DNA of 61,171 nucleotides from Corynebacterium sp. (GTDB taxonomy: Bacteria; Actinomycetota; Actinomycetes; Mycobacteriales; Mycobacteriaceae): assembly GCF_022712195.1 (NCBI RefSeq), contig NZ_JALAGY010000010.1:1-61171 (forward strand). The letters are read 5' to 3'. Below the pieces are notes generated by a model that ran no database searches, was not told the DNA's origin, and worked only from the letters and a program-made list of their open reading frames with translations. Within the stretch, counting starts at the first letter, position 1. Every line of letters begins with the position of its first letter. The translations under genes and the position numbers were made by a program. Below are positions 36,126 to 44,462 of this stretch, piece after piece.

Positions 36126-37640
36126 ATGGACATGAGCACACCGGAACGGGCACGCGACAGCTTCGCCGACGACGCGGGGGCCGCCCCCCTGCCGCCGGAG
36201 CCTGACCAGTGGGAGGGCGAGGCGTTCGCGCCTGCGCAGGCTCCGGGCCCCGGGGGGCGTGGCACCTACCGGAAGCGGGACAACGGGACCGGTGCGGGCG
36301 GGGCCTTCCTCGAGGCCCGTCAGATGCCGCAGAACACCGAGGCGGAGATGGGCGTGCTCGGCGGCATGATGCTGAGCAAGGACGCCATCGCGGACGTCGT
36401 CGAGCGTCTGCGTCCCGACGACTTCTACCGTCCCGCGCACCGCACCATCTACGAGACCATGCTCGAGCTCTACGGCGAGGGCATGGAGGTCGACCCGGTG
36501 ATCCTCGCCGGGCGGCTGGACAACAACGGCATCCTGGAGAGCGTGGGCGGGGCACCGTACCTGCACGAGCTTTCGGCGAAGGTCCCCACCGCGGCGAACG
36601 CCGGCTACTACGCCGACCTGGTCGCGGAGAAGGCGGTCCTGCGCCGTCTCGTGGCCGCCGGTACGAGGATCGTGCAGTACGGGTACTCCGGTCTTGAGGG
36701 CAGTGAGCTGGAGAGCGTGGTGGACCGCGCCCAGCAGGAGATGTTCAACATCACCAACGAGTCCGCGTCGGAGGACTACATGGTGCTCCAGGACCTCCTG
36801 GAGTCCACCATGGACGAACTGGACGCCCTGGAGAACGGCGACGGGCAGGGGCAGGGCGTGCTCACCGGGTTCAGTGAGCTCGACGAGATGACCAACGGTC
36901 TCCGCGGCGGGCAGATGATCATCGTCGCGGCCCGTCCCGGTGTCGGCAAGTCGACACTGGCCATGGACTTCATGCGGTCGGTGTCGGTCCAGCAGCACCG
37001 TGCGTCCGTGCTCTTCTCCCTGGAGATGAGCAAGTCCGAGGTGATGATGCGCGTCTTCTCCGCGGAGGCGGAGGTGCCGCTGTCGGTGATGCGCGGCGGC
37101 AAGATGGTCGACTCCCAGTGGGACAAGCTGACCCAGCGGGTCACCGCGATCGAGGACGCCCCGATCTTCATCGACGACTCGCCCAACCTCACGATGACCG
37201 AGATCCGGGCCAAGGCCCGCCGGCTCAAGCAGAAGCACGACCTCGGCCTGATCGTCGTCGACTACCTGCAGCTGATGAGTTCGGGCAAGAAGGTCGAGTC
37301 ACGTCAGCAGGAGGTCTCCGAGTTCTCCCGTCAGCTCAAGCTGTTGGCGAAGGAGGTCGACGTGCCGCTGATCGCGATCTCGCAGCTGAACCGTGGTGTC
37401 GAGTCCCGTGGCGACGACGCCTTGCCGCGCGTCTCCGACCTGCGTGAGTCCGGTTCGCTGGAGCAGGACGCCGACATCGTCCTGCTGATCAACCGTCCCG
37501 ACGCGCAGAACCGTGACCACGAGCGGGCCGGCGAGGCCGACCTGATCCTGGCCAAGCACCGTGGTGGCCCGATCGGAACGATCCAGGTCGCCCACCAGCT
37601 GCACTACTCGAAGTTCTCGGATCTCAGCAGGGGAGTGTGA
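36126..37640 (+). CDS. dnaB: replicative DNA helicase DnaB
   Basis: The hexameric helicase that unwinds DNA ahead of the fork. The 504-residue protein has the N-terminal DnaB domain (QNTEAEMGVLGGMMLSKDAI) and the RecA-like domain with Walker A ARPGVGKST, the H2 motif LIVVDYLQLM and the H4 segment ELNRGVESR-like SQLNRGVESRGDD. There is no intein, unlike several mycobacterial dnaB genes. A TAGAAT -10 box (36119-36124) ends 7 nt before a second ATG at 36132, so a leaderless transcript would start translation there and the 36126 ATG would not be on the mRNA. Directly preceded by the DnaA-box cluster. Confidence 0.97.
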   Translation: MDMSTPERARDSFADDAGAAPLPPEPDQWEGEAFAPAQAPGPGGRGTYRKRDNGTGAGGAFLEARQMPQNTEAEMGVLGGMMLSKDAIADVVERLRPDDFYRPAHRTIYETMLELYGEGMEVDPVILAGRLDNNGILESVGGAPYLHELSAKVPTAANAGYYADLVAEKAVLRRLVAAGTRIVQYGYSGLEGSELESVVDRAQQEMFNITNESASEDYMVLQDLLESTMDELDALENGDGQGQGVLTGFSELDEMTNGLRGGQMIIVAARPGVGKSTLAMDFMRSVSVQQHRASVLFSLEMSKSEVMMRVFSAEAEVPLSVMRGGKMVDSQWDKLTQRVTAIEDAPIFIDDSPNLTMTEIRAKARRLKQKHDLGLIVVDYLQLMSSGKKVESRQQEVSEFSRQLKLLAKEVDVPLIAISQLNRGVESRGDDALPRVSDLRESGSLEQDADIVLLINRPDAQNRDHERAGEADLILAKHRGGPIGTIQVAHQLHYSKFSDLSRGV

Positions 37641-38105
37641 CTAGTCCCCGAACTGTTCGGCGAGGGTCCCCAGGATGCCGCGGAGGTCGTCGGCCTGCTG
37701 CTCGCTGAGCACGTCGAACATCATCCGCCGGACGGAGGCGACGTGGGAGGGCGCGGCGTCCCGTATCGTGGCGAGACCGTGGTCGGTGAGGACCACGAAG
37801 GCGCCGCGTCCGTCGGAGTTGCAGGTCTCCTTGCCGAGCAGGCCGCGGTTCATCATGCGGGTGATCTGGTGGGACAGCCGTGAACGGTCCCAGGTCAGCC
37901 GGTCGGCGAGCACCGCCATGCGCATCCGGTGGTCCTCGGCCTCGGAGAGGTTCACCAGGACCTCGTAGTCGGCCATGGACAGGCCGGTGTCGCGTTGGAG
38001 GTCCCTGGCCAGCGCGGAGTCCATGCGCCGGGCCACGGACAGCCATGAGCGCCAGAGACACTGCTCGGACTCGGAGAGCCAGGGGGTCGTCGTGCCGTTC
38101 GTCAT
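37641..38105 (-). CDS. MarR-family regulator of the adjacent yceI gene
   Basis: A 154-residue winged-helix repressor-type protein: helix LSESEQCLWRSWLSVARRMD, HTH around residues 55-80 (MAVLADRLTWDRSRLSHQIT), wing ETCNSDGRGAFVVLTDHG. It is divergent from the YceI gene, and a perfect inverted repeat (38131-38150) lies in the 95-bp space, so it probably represses itself and yceI. MarR proteins of this type often sense phenolic compounds or oxidants; the ligand is unknown here. Start ATG 38105 with GGAGATAT just upstream. Its stop abuts the dnaB stop with no intergenic base. Confidence 0.9.
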   Translation of the reverse strand: MTNGTTTPWLSESEQCLWRSWLSVARRMDSALARDLQRDTGLSMADYEVLVNLSEAEDHRMRMAVLADRLTWDRSRLSHQITRMMNRGLLGKETCNSDGRGAFVVLTDHGLATIRDAAPSHVASVRRMMFDVLSEQQADDLRGILGTLAEQFGD

Positions 38106-38130
38106 ATCTCCATTGAACCACAGACAGGAA

Positions 38131-38150
38131 GTAGTTGACACATCAACTAC
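38131..38150. promoter_or_regulatory. MarR operator palindrome
   Basis: GTAGTTGA (38131-38138) and TCAACTAC (38143-38150) with a 4-nt centre: a perfect inverted repeat. It contains TTGACA, which probably is also the -35 element of yceI. Placement between a divergent marR and yceI is the classical MarR arrangement. Confidence 0.8.
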
Positions 38151-38200
38151 ATGGGTCTACTCTGGCCACCGTCATGCACCACACGAAGGAGAACAGCATC

Positions 38201-38746
38201 ATGAGCAGCATCAACGACTACAGCGGCAGCTACACCATCGACCCCGCCCACTCCGAGATCGGGTTCACCGCCCGCCACGCGATGGTCACCAAGGTCCGCG
38301 GATCCTTCACCGAGTTCACCGGTTCGGCCACCACGGGTCCCGAGCTCCGGGACGCGAGCATCTCCGTGGAGATCCAGGCGGGGTCCATCGACACCCGCAA
38401 CGCCGACCGTGACGGCCACGTGAAGTCCGCGGACTTCTTCGACGTCGAGACCTACCCGACGATCACCTTCACCTCCACCGACGTCCGCGCCGACGGCGAC
38501 GACACCCTCGTCGTGACCGGCGACCTGACCATCAAGGACGTCACCAGGCAGGTCACCGTCGAGTTCGAGTTCGACGGGGAGGTCACCGACCCGTGGGGCA
38601 ACAGCCGTATCGGCTTCGAGGGTTCCACCGAGATCAACCGCTCGGACTTCGGGCTGACGTGGAACGCCCCGCTGAAGAGCGACGGCGTGCTGGTCTCCGA
38701 GAAGATCAAGCTGAACTTCGACATCTCGGCGACGAAGAACGCCTGA
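38201..38746 (+). CDS. YceI-family (lipocalin-like) protein
   Basis: A 181-residue YceI domain protein, a beta-barrel that binds polyprenyl or fatty chains in known structures. Motifs: YTIDPAHSEIGFTARHAMVT, RDGHVKSADFFDVETYPTIT, and FGLTWNAPLKSDGVLVSEKI. It lacks a signal peptide, so it is probably cytosolic. AAGGAGA lies about 8 nt before the ATG 38201. Controlled by the divergent MarR gene through the operator at 38131. YceI/MarR pairs are common in actinobacteria and are often induced by stress or quinones. Confidence 0.93.
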   Translation: MSSINDYSGSYTIDPAHSEIGFTARHAMVTKVRGSFTEFTGSATTGPELRDASISVEIQAGSIDTRNADRDGHVKSADFFDVETYPTITFTSTDVRADGDDTLVVTGDLTIKDVTRQVTVEFEFDGEVTDPWGNSRIGFEGSTEINRSDFGLTWNAPLKSDGVLVSEKIKLNFDISATKNA

Positions 38747-38778
38747 CTTATCCCCGCGGGTGCTCTAGCATCACGGAC

Positions 38779-39225
38779 ATGACTGCAGATGTGTCCGTAG
38801 GGGAGCACCGCCGCCTCGGCGCCCTCGTCTTCACCGGGGGCGCCGTCGGCGCGTTCCTGCGGTGGGCGTTCACCGTGGACACCGGCGTCGCCGGGTCCCT
38901 CTGGCCCCTCCTGGTGGTCAACCAGGTGGGGGCCTTCGCACTCGGGCTGCTCGTCGGTGCACTCCCGTTCGTCAGCGACACAGGGCGCGACGGGGCGTCG
39001 GGCCGCAGGAACCGCATCCGGGCGGCCCTCGGCACCGGTCTGCTCGGCGGGTTCACGTCCTACTCCGCGATCGCCGCGGCCACCGTGCAGGACGCCGGCG
39101 GCGTCCTCGGACCGGTCGTCTACCTGGTCGGGACGGTGGTCCTGGGCCTGCTGCTCGCCCGCGCCGGGATGTGGTGCGGGGAGCGGCTCGTCCCGGGTGG
39201 CACGGTGGAAGGGGCGGACGCATGA
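38779..39225 (+). CDS. crcB: fluoride channel FluC/CrcB, first subunit
   Basis: A 148-residue CrcB/Fluc protein that exports fluoride. It has the family's TGGAVGAFLRWAF, VNQVGAFALGLLVG and GLLGGFTSYSA motifs and four membrane helices. The second crcB gene overlaps it by 4 bp (ATGA at 39222-39225), so the two probably form a heterodimeric channel. Leaderless-like: TAGCAT (38766-38771) ends 7 nt before the ATG. No fluoride riboswitch was recognised in the 32-bp space upstream. Confidence 0.93.
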   Translation: MTADVSVGEHRRLGALVFTGGAVGAFLRWAFTVDTGVAGSLWPLLVVNQVGAFALGLLVGALPFVSDTGRDGASGRRNRIRAALGTGLLGGFTSYSAIAAATVQDAGGVLGPVVYLVGTVVLGLLLARAGMWCGERLVPGGTVEGADA

Positions 39226-39596
39226 CCGGGGAGGTCTCGTTCATCGCCGCGGTACTCGTCGCCCTGGGGGGTGGGACGGGGGCGTGGCTGCGCTGGCGTG
39301 TCGACGCGGCGATCACGCGGCGCAGCGGCAGTGACCTGATGGTCGCCCTGCTGGTGATCAACACCCTCGGTTCGCTGGTGCTGGGGGTGGTCAGCGGGCT
39401 GACGGACAGCTGGTGGCTCCTGGCCCTGGTCGGTGCCGGTCTGTGCGGTGGTTTCACCACCTTCTCCACCGCGTCGGTGGACGCGGTCGACCTCCTGCGC
39501 CGGGGCCGGACGACGGCCGCGGCCGTGTCCGTGGCGGGCATGGCGCTGCTGGCGGTCGCCGCCTTCGGAGTCGGCCACTGGCTCGTGGTCTGGTGA
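39222..39596 (+). CDS. crcB: fluoride channel FluC/CrcB, second subunit
   Basis: A 124-residue CrcB/Fluc protein with GGGTGAWLRWRVD, INTLGSLVLGVVSG and GLCGGFTTFSTASVD. It completes the FluC pair with the preceding gene, with which it is translationally coupled. Gram-positive FluC channels are often encoded as two dissimilar subunits, as here. Its stop (TGA 39594-39596) abuts the stop of the convergent DUF4442 gene. Confidence 0.93.
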   Translation: MTGEVSFIAAVLVALGGGTGAWLRWRVDAAITRRSGSDLMVALLVINTLGSLVLGVVSGLTDSWWLLALVGAGLCGGFTTFSTASVDAVDLLRRGRTTAAAVSVAGMALLAVAAFGVGHWLVVW

Positions 39597-40094
39597 TCAG
39601 CTCTTCTTCGCCGAGATCCACACGTCGATCTCGGCGTGGACCGGTTCGTTGCCGGCGTCGTCGACCAGTGCGATGTCCACGGTGACCAGCTGGCCCCCGG
39701 TCTCCCGGGTGACGGTGGAGAAGTCGGGGAAGTCGGCGGTGGCGGTCACGGTCAGCCCGCCGGTCGACTTGGTGGGGTAGTCGGCGCGCATCCCGCGCGG
39801 CAGCCACCGGTGGGTCGTCGGGACGCTGGACTCGCACAGCATGCCCATCGCCGCCTCGGCGCCGTTGAGTGCGGCGATCACGTGGTAGGTGCCGATGTGG
39901 TTGCGCACGCCCCACCAGTCGCCGATGCGGACGACCGCGCGTCCCGGTTCGGCGACGCGGACGCGGGGGAGGACGGTCCGGAAGTACGGGGCCTTGAGGC
40001 TGAACCCGAGCGAGAACAGCCCACGGCCTGGTGTGCTGCCGTTGAGCTTCCTCCACAACTTGTAGGTACCGGTGGCGGGGCCATGAGTAGTCAT
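39597..40094 (-). CDS. DUF4442 hotdog-fold (thioesterase-like) protein
   Basis: A 165-residue protein with the DUF4442 pattern: a helix-first hotdog domain with GFSLKAPYFRTVLPRV, VVRIGDWWGVRNHIGTYHVI, ALNGAEAAMGMLCESSV and C-terminal strands ending HAEIDVWISAKKS. Proteins of this family are probably acyl-CoA or acyl-ACP thioesterases, but few are characterised. The ATG at 40094 has TAATGT (40103-40108 on the complement) 8 nt upstream, so it is leaderless-like; ATG 40106 would lie inside that box. Divergent from the thioredoxin gene. Confidence 0.88.
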   Translation of the reverse strand: MTTHGPATGTYKLWRKLNGSTPGRGLFSLGFSLKAPYFRTVLPRVRVAEPGRAVVRIGDWWGVRNHIGTYHVIAALNGAEAAMGMLCESSVPTTHRWLPRGMRADYPTKSTGGLTVTATADFPDFSTVTRETGGQLVTVDIALVDDAGNEPVHAEIDVWISAKKS

Positions 40095-40300
40095 GTTTCC
40101 AGACATTATCGGAGGCCGCTGCCCGGCACAGCCGAACGGCGCGAGCGGGCGACACGCGATCCTGAACACCGGTAGCGTGGGGGCGGCACCGGTGGAATAC
40201 CGGCCGCGTCCGGTGACGTTGAACTGGGTGCGGCGCGTGAACGACCGACGAGCGAACCGACAGCGACAGCGACGACAACTACCTTCAGGAAGGTGCGGCC

Positions 40301-40669
40301 ATGGCCACCACGACGATCACCAGCGAGAACTTCCAGGACACCATCCAGGGCGACGGCATCGTCCTGCTCGACTTCTGGGCGGAATGGTGCGGACCCTGCA
40401 AGCGGTTCAGCCCCGTCTACGAGAGCGTGTCGGAGAAGTACCCGGACTACACCTTCGGCAAGATCGACACCGAGGCCAACCAGGACATCGCCGCGGCCCT
40501 GCAGATCCAGTCGATCCCCACGCTGATGGCGTTCCGTGACGGCATCCTGGTCTACCGCGAGGCCGGCGCACTGCCGCCCAAGGCGCTCACCGACCTCATC
40601 ACCGAGGTCGAGGGACTGGACATGGACGACGTCCGCAAGAAGGTCGCCGAGCAGCAGCAGAACGGCTGA
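40301..40669 (+). CDS. thioredoxin (WCGPC)
   Basis: A 122-residue thioredoxin with the classical active site FWAEWCGPC and the cis-proline segment SIPTLMAFRDG. A C-terminal extension of about 15 residues (DDVRKKVAEQQQNG) is Gln-rich. This is the second thioredoxin of the window; unlike trxA at 4848 it keeps the WCGPC site and is not next to a reductase. AGGAAGG lies about 7 nt upstream of the ATG. The 206-bp region between it and DUF4442 holds no other gene that I can see. Confidence 0.95.
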   Translation: MATTTITSENFQDTIQGDGIVLLDFWAEWCGPCKRFSPVYESVSEKYPDYTFGKIDTEANQDIAAALQIQSIPTLMAFRDGILVYREAGALPPKALTDLITEVEGLDMDDVRKKVAEQQQNG

Positions 40670-40686
40670 CCTGCCACCCGGCGGAC

Positions 40687-41760
40687 TCAGATGGTGCGTG
40701 CGTCGATGACGGCGCGGTAACGCACCTCCGACCCCAGTACCCGCCGGTAGGCGTCGTTGACCTCGTCGGCGGAGACGAGTTCGATCTCCGCGGTGATCCC
40801 GTGCGCGGCGCAGAAGTCGATCATCTCCTGGGTCTCGGCGATCCCGCCGATGTTGGACCCTGCGAGACTGCGTCGGCGCCCGGTGAGCTGGTTCGCACGC
40901 ACGGACATCCCCTCCGGCGGTAGACCGAGCATCACCAGCGTCCCGTCCGGGGCGAGCATGCTGAGGTACCGGTGGACCGGCAGTGTCGCCGACACCGTGT
41001 TCAGGATCAGGTCGAACTCGTCGGCGTGGTCCCTGTGGAAGGTGTCGGCGGCGTCCCCGCCGGTCGCCACGTAGGAGGACGCGCCGAACCGTAGGCCGTC
41101 CTCCTTCTTCGACGTGCCGTGGGAGAAGACGGTCACCTCGGCGCCGAGGGCGGCGGCGATCTGCACGGCCACGTGGCCCAGCCCGCCCATGCCCACCACG
41201 GCGACGCGCGACCCGGGGCCGACGCCCCAGTGTTTCAGGGGAGAGTAGGTGGTGATCCCGGCGCACAGCAGCGGGGTCATCGCCGCCATCGTCGCGCCGT
41301 CGAGTCCGCCGTCGACCGCGGGCATGCGGATCAGGAAGTCCTCCCGGCACACGATGTGGGTGGAGTACCCGCCCTGGGTGACTGTGCCGTCGTGCCGGTC
41401 GATGCTGTTGTAGGTGCCGGTCAAGCCGTTGAGGCAGTAGTTCTCCTCCCCGGCCTCGCAGGAGGCGCAGTCGCCGCAGGAGTCCACCATGCACCCGATC
41501 CCCACGACGTCACCGACGGCGTGGCGGGTCACCCCGGCACCGGTCTCCACGACGGTGCCGACGATCTCGTGCCCGGGGGCCATGGGGAAGTTCTCGTGCG
41601 GCCAGTCGCCGTTGACGGTGTGGATGTCGGAGTGGCAGATCCCGGACCAGCGGATCTCCACGAGGCAGTCGTCGGGACGCAGGTCGCGCCGGATGACTGT
41701 GCTCTTCTCGAGGTCGGCGCCGGCGGCGGGGGCGTGGATGCAGGCAGCGGTGGTGGTCAT
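40687..41760 (-). CDS. zinc-dependent alcohol dehydrogenase (CAD/AdhC-type)
   Basis: A 357-residue medium-chain dehydrogenase. Catalytic zinc ligands appear in GICHSDIH (Cys) and GHEIVGTVVE (His-Glu), and the structural zinc is bound by four Cys in CGDCASCEAGEENYC. The NADP-binding motif is VVGMGGLGHVAVQIA. The sequence is like YahK/cinnamyl-alcohol dehydrogenase, so an NADPH-dependent aldehyde reductase of broad specificity is likely. The start is ATG 41760 with TACCAT (41769-41774 on the complement) ending 8 nt upstream; an in-frame GTG at 41766 lies too close to that box. Confidence 0.94.
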   Translation of the reverse strand: MTTTAACIHAPAAGADLEKSTVIRRDLRPDDCLVEIRWSGICHSDIHTVNGDWPHENFPMAPGHEIVGTVVETGAGVTRHAVGDVVGIGCMVDSCGDCASCEAGEENYCLNGLTGTYNSIDRHDGTVTQGGYSTHIVCREDFLIRMPAVDGGLDGATMAAMTPLLCAGITTYSPLKHWGVGPGSRVAVVGMGGLGHVAVQIAAALGAEVTVFSHGTSKKEDGLRFGASSYVATGGDAADTFHRDHADEFDLILNTVSATLPVHRYLSMLAPDGTLVMLGLPPEGMSVRANQLTGRRRSLAGSNIGGIAETQEMIDFCAAHGITAEIELVSADEVNDAYRRVLGSEVRYRAVIDARTI

Positions 41761-41876
41761 GGTCACCGATGGTAACCCTCCCCGGTGCGACCGCGGGACG
41801 CGCGGACGGAAAACCCTTTATGCTGGGCTACAGACCACAGAGGCCACCCGGGCACGACATCGTTAGGAGTACCGCC

Positions 41877-42698
41877 ATGGCGAACCCCTTCTCCAAGGGC
41901 TGGAAGTACCTCATGCAGTCCCTCGACACCACCATCGAGGAGAACGCGGACCCGAAGGTCCAGATCCAGCAGGCGACTGAAGCGGCCAAGAAGCAGCACC
42001 GTGAGGTCACCGAGTCCGCCGCCCGGATCATCGGCAACCGCAACCACCTCGAGATGACGCTGAACCGCCTGGTCAAGGACCAGGAGAAGCTGCAGGATAA
42101 CGCGCGCACCGCCCTGCAGCAGGCGGACAAGGCGGCCGCCGAGGGGGACACCGCCGCGGCGACGCAGTACACCAACACCGCCGAGATCTTCGCCACGCAG
42201 CTCGTCACAGTCGAGCAGGAGATCGAGGACACCAAGAAGATGCATGCGCAGGCGACCCAGGCGGCTGAGCAGGCGCAGCAGCAGCAACGGCAGTCCGAGG
42301 CGCGTCTCAAGGAGCAGATGGGCCAGATCGACCAGCTCCGCGCCCAGGTGGACCAGGCGAAGATGCAGGAGAGCTCCAACCAGGCGCTGGAGTCCATGCA
42401 GGGCATCCAGGCCGACGACAGTGTGCCCACCCTCGACAGCGTCCGCGACAAGATCGAGGCCCGCTACGCCACCGCACTGGGTGCGCAGGAGCTCACCGAG
42501 AACAGTGTGCGCGGCCGGATGGCCGAGATCGAGTCGAGCGGGCGCGACATGGCCGCGTCCTCCCGTCTCGAGCAGATCCGTGCCGAACTCGCCGGGGGCT
42601 CCACCGGCGGGGCCGGTGAGATCACCGCAGGGGAGTCAGCTGAGGACGCGGCAGACGCGCAGGACGCGGCGGATTCCGGGGAGGCGCAGGGGCGCTGA
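41877..42698 (+). CDS. PspA/IM30-family protein
   Basis: A 273-residue coiled-coil protein of the PspA/Vipp1 (ESCRT-III-like) family, which binds stressed membranes. It starts MANPFSKGWKYLMQSLDTTI, and most of residues 25-220 are helical with heptad-like Gln/Ala/Glu patterns (EQAQQQQRQSEARLKEQMGQ). The C-terminus is acidic and Ala-rich and probably disordered. AGGAG is 10 nt before the ATG. It stands alone, divergent from the alcohol dehydrogenase, with no PspC/LiaR genes adjacent. Confidence 0.92.
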   Translation: MANPFSKGWKYLMQSLDTTIEENADPKVQIQQATEAAKKQHREVTESAARIIGNRNHLEMTLNRLVKDQEKLQDNARTALQQADKAAAEGDTAAATQYTNTAEIFATQLVTVEQEIEDTKKMHAQATQAAEQAQQQQRQSEARLKEQMGQIDQLRAQVDQAKMQESSNQALESMQGIQADDSVPTLDSVRDKIEARYATALGAQELTENSVRGRMAEIESSGRDMAASSRLEQIRAELAGGSTGGAGEITAGESAEDAADAQDAADSGEAQGR

Positions 42699-42716
42699 CC
42701 TCCCTGCGCTGCCGGG

Positions 42717-42745
42717 TTGCGCCGACGGCCCGGAACCTCTAAGAT
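42717..42745 (+). promoter_or_regulatory. promoter of the exporter leader
   Basis: TTGCGC (42717-42722) and TAAGAT (42740-42745) spaced by 17 bp. Start of transcription expected near 42752, 217 nt before the exporter ATG, giving a long leader with an upstream ORF and a terminator. Confidence 0.55.
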
Positions 42746-42767
42746 TGCAAGGCTTGAGCACGGGAGC

Positions 42768-42815
42768 GTGGTGTTCCGCCGACAGGCGGCCCCGGGCACT
42801 CCGGATACTTTGTGA
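42768..42815 (+). CDS. 15-codon upstream ORF (putative leader peptide)
   Basis: GTG GTG TTC... encodes VVFRRQAAPGTPDTL and stops with TGA at 42813-42815, only 2 nt before the terminator stem. GGGAG (42762-42766) precedes it with short spacing; the second GTG (42771) is better placed. The position suggests ribosome-mediated attenuation of the exporter gene. Coding status is not proven. Confidence 0.4.
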   Translation: MVFRRQAAPGTPDTL

Positions 42816-42817
42816 CG

Positions 42818-42849
42818 AGACCTCCACAGCTGTACGCGGGGGTCTTTTT
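42818..42849 (+). terminator. intrinsic terminator in the leader of the DHA2 exporter gene
   Basis: AGACCTCC (42818-42825) pairs with GGGGGTCT (42838-42845), 8 bp with one T.G pair, followed by TTTT (42846-42849); five T in a row with the last stem base. It lies between the promoter at 42717 and the exporter ATG at 42969, so it must be read through for expression. Confidence 0.75.
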
Positions 42850-42968
42850 GGTTGCCTTCATCCCGAGCCAATCGCTGCAGCGGGTCAACCGACACTGCAG
42901 CCCACCGGCGACGTCGTCCACACGGTCAGCCCGTGTGTCCGTCGCCTCGCATCTTTGGGAGGACCTCC

Positions 42969-44462
42969 ATGGCAGAAAACAGAACCTCGTCCGGCGCGCG
43001 CCCGGACACGACCGGTGTCAACGTCGGTCTGCTGATCGGCATTCTCGTCGCAGCGGCCTTCGTCGCGATCCTCAACGAGACGGCCCTGTCCAACGCGCTG
43101 CCCAGTCTCATGCGCGAGTTCCGGGTGGGCGAGGACGTCGCCCAGTGGCTGACCACCGTCTTCATGCTCACCATGGCCGTGGTCATCCCCACGACCGGGT
43201 ACCTGATGCAGCGGCTGACCCTGCGGACGATCTACATCCTGGCGCTGTCGCTGTTCCTCGGCGGAACGGTGCTGGCCGCGGTCGCCCCGGTCTTCGCCGC
43301 GCTGTTGGCGGGACGCGTGCTGCAGGCCGCCGGCACCGCACTGATCATGCCGCTGCTGATGACCACGATCATGATCCTCATCCCGGTGGAACGACGTGGC
43401 TCCGTCTTCGGTCTAGTCACCATCGTCATCGCCGTGGGTCCGGCACTCGGGCCGACGTTCGCCGGTATGGTCCTTGAGCTCGCGAACTGGCGGTGGATCT
43501 TCATCGTCATGGTGCCTCTGGCCGTGATCGCCCTGGTGATGGGCATCTGGCAGATCCGTAACTTCGAGGAGCCGAGCCGTCCGCCCTTCGACCCGGTGTC
43601 CGTGCTGCTCTCCGCGGTGGGTTTCGCTGCGGCGATCTACGGCCTGTCCGGCCTGTCCAAGGCGGCCGAGTCCTTCCCGACGACGGCGGTCGTGTGCCTG
43701 GTCGTCGGTGCGGTGGTCCTGGTGGTCTTCTTCCGGCGCCAGGGCATGCTGATGCGTGCCCAGACGGCCGGCGAGCACCGCGCCCCGCTGATGAACACCA
43801 CCCCGCTGAAGATCCGGGAGTTCTCCTGGTCCCTGGGGCTGATGCTGCTGTCCTTCGGCTCGCTGTTCGGTTTCATCATCATCATGCCGATCTTCGGCCA
43901 GAACGTCCTGGGGCTCTCGGAGCTGCAGACCGGCCTGGTGACCTTGCCCGGCGGCATCATCATGGGTGCGATGGGGCCGGTCGTGGGACGTCTCTACGAC
44001 GCCCACGGGACCCGACCGCTGATCATCCCCGGCGGGGGTCTGCTGGTCGTGGCGATGGGTCTGCTGCTGATGCTCGACGAGAACAAGACCTTCTGGTACC
44101 TCGTCCTCATCGCGGTCGTGCTGAACATCGGCCTGTCGCTGCTGATGACACCGCTGATGTCGAACGCCCTCGCCGCGGTCCCGAACGACATCTCGTCGCA
44201 CGGGTCGGCGATCCTCAACACCCTGCAGCAGCTCGCCGGCGCGGCCGGTACGGCACTGTTCATCGCAGTGATGGGGATCGGGTCGGCGAACTCCACGGCG
44301 GGCACGCCCGTCGGCGCCCTGGTGGACGGCGTCCACGTCGCCTTCTTCCTGGGTGCGGGCATCGCCGTGCTCGTGTTCGTCCTGGCACTGGTGCTGCGCA
44401 TCGACGCGCGGGACGCGGGTGCGGGGGCCGGTGAGGTCCAGCGGGATGAGCAGACGGTCTGA
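42969..44462 (+). CDS. MFS multidrug exporter, DHA2 family
   Basis: A 497-residue transporter of the EmrB/QacA (14-helix) family. It has NVGLLIGILVAAAFVAILNE at the first helix, WLTTVFMLTMAVVIPTTGYL, the motif A-type region GRVLQAAGTALIMPLLMTT, and motif C-like GPALGPTFAGMVLELANWRW. Such proteins expel drugs or dyes by proton antiport. GGGAGGACC lies about 6 nt before the ATG. The 270-bp upstream region holds a promoter, a short upstream ORF and an intrinsic terminator, so expression is probably inducible by attenuation. The next gene overlaps its end by 17 bp. Confidence 0.94.
   Translation: MAENRTSSGARPDTTGVNVGLLIGILVAAAFVAILNETALSNALPSLMREFRVGEDVAQWLTTVFMLTMAVVIPTTGYLMQRLTLRTIYILALSLFLGGTVLAAVAPVFAALLAGRVLQAAGTALIMPLLMTTIMILIPVERRGSVFGLVTIVIAVGPALGPTFAGMVLELANWRWIFIVMVPLAVIALVMGIWQIRNFEEPSRPPFDPVSVLLSAVGFAAAIYGLSGLSKAAESFPTTAVVCLVVGAVVLVVFFRRQGMLMRAQTAGEHRAPLMNTTPLKIREFSWSLGLMLLSFGSLFGFIIIMPIFGQNVLGLSELQTGLVTLPGGIIMGAMGPVVGRLYDAHGTRPLIIPGGGLLVVAMGLLLMLDENKTFWYLVLIAVVLNIGLSLLMTPLMSNALAAVPNDISSHGSAILNTLQQLAGAAGTALFIAVMGIGSANSTAGTPVGALVDGVHVAFFLGAGIAVLVFVLALVLRIDARDAGAGAGEVQRDEQTV

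Noticed and set aside
38747..38778. Fluoride riboswitch before crcB
   Set aside because: The 32-bp space is too short and the gene appears leaderless.
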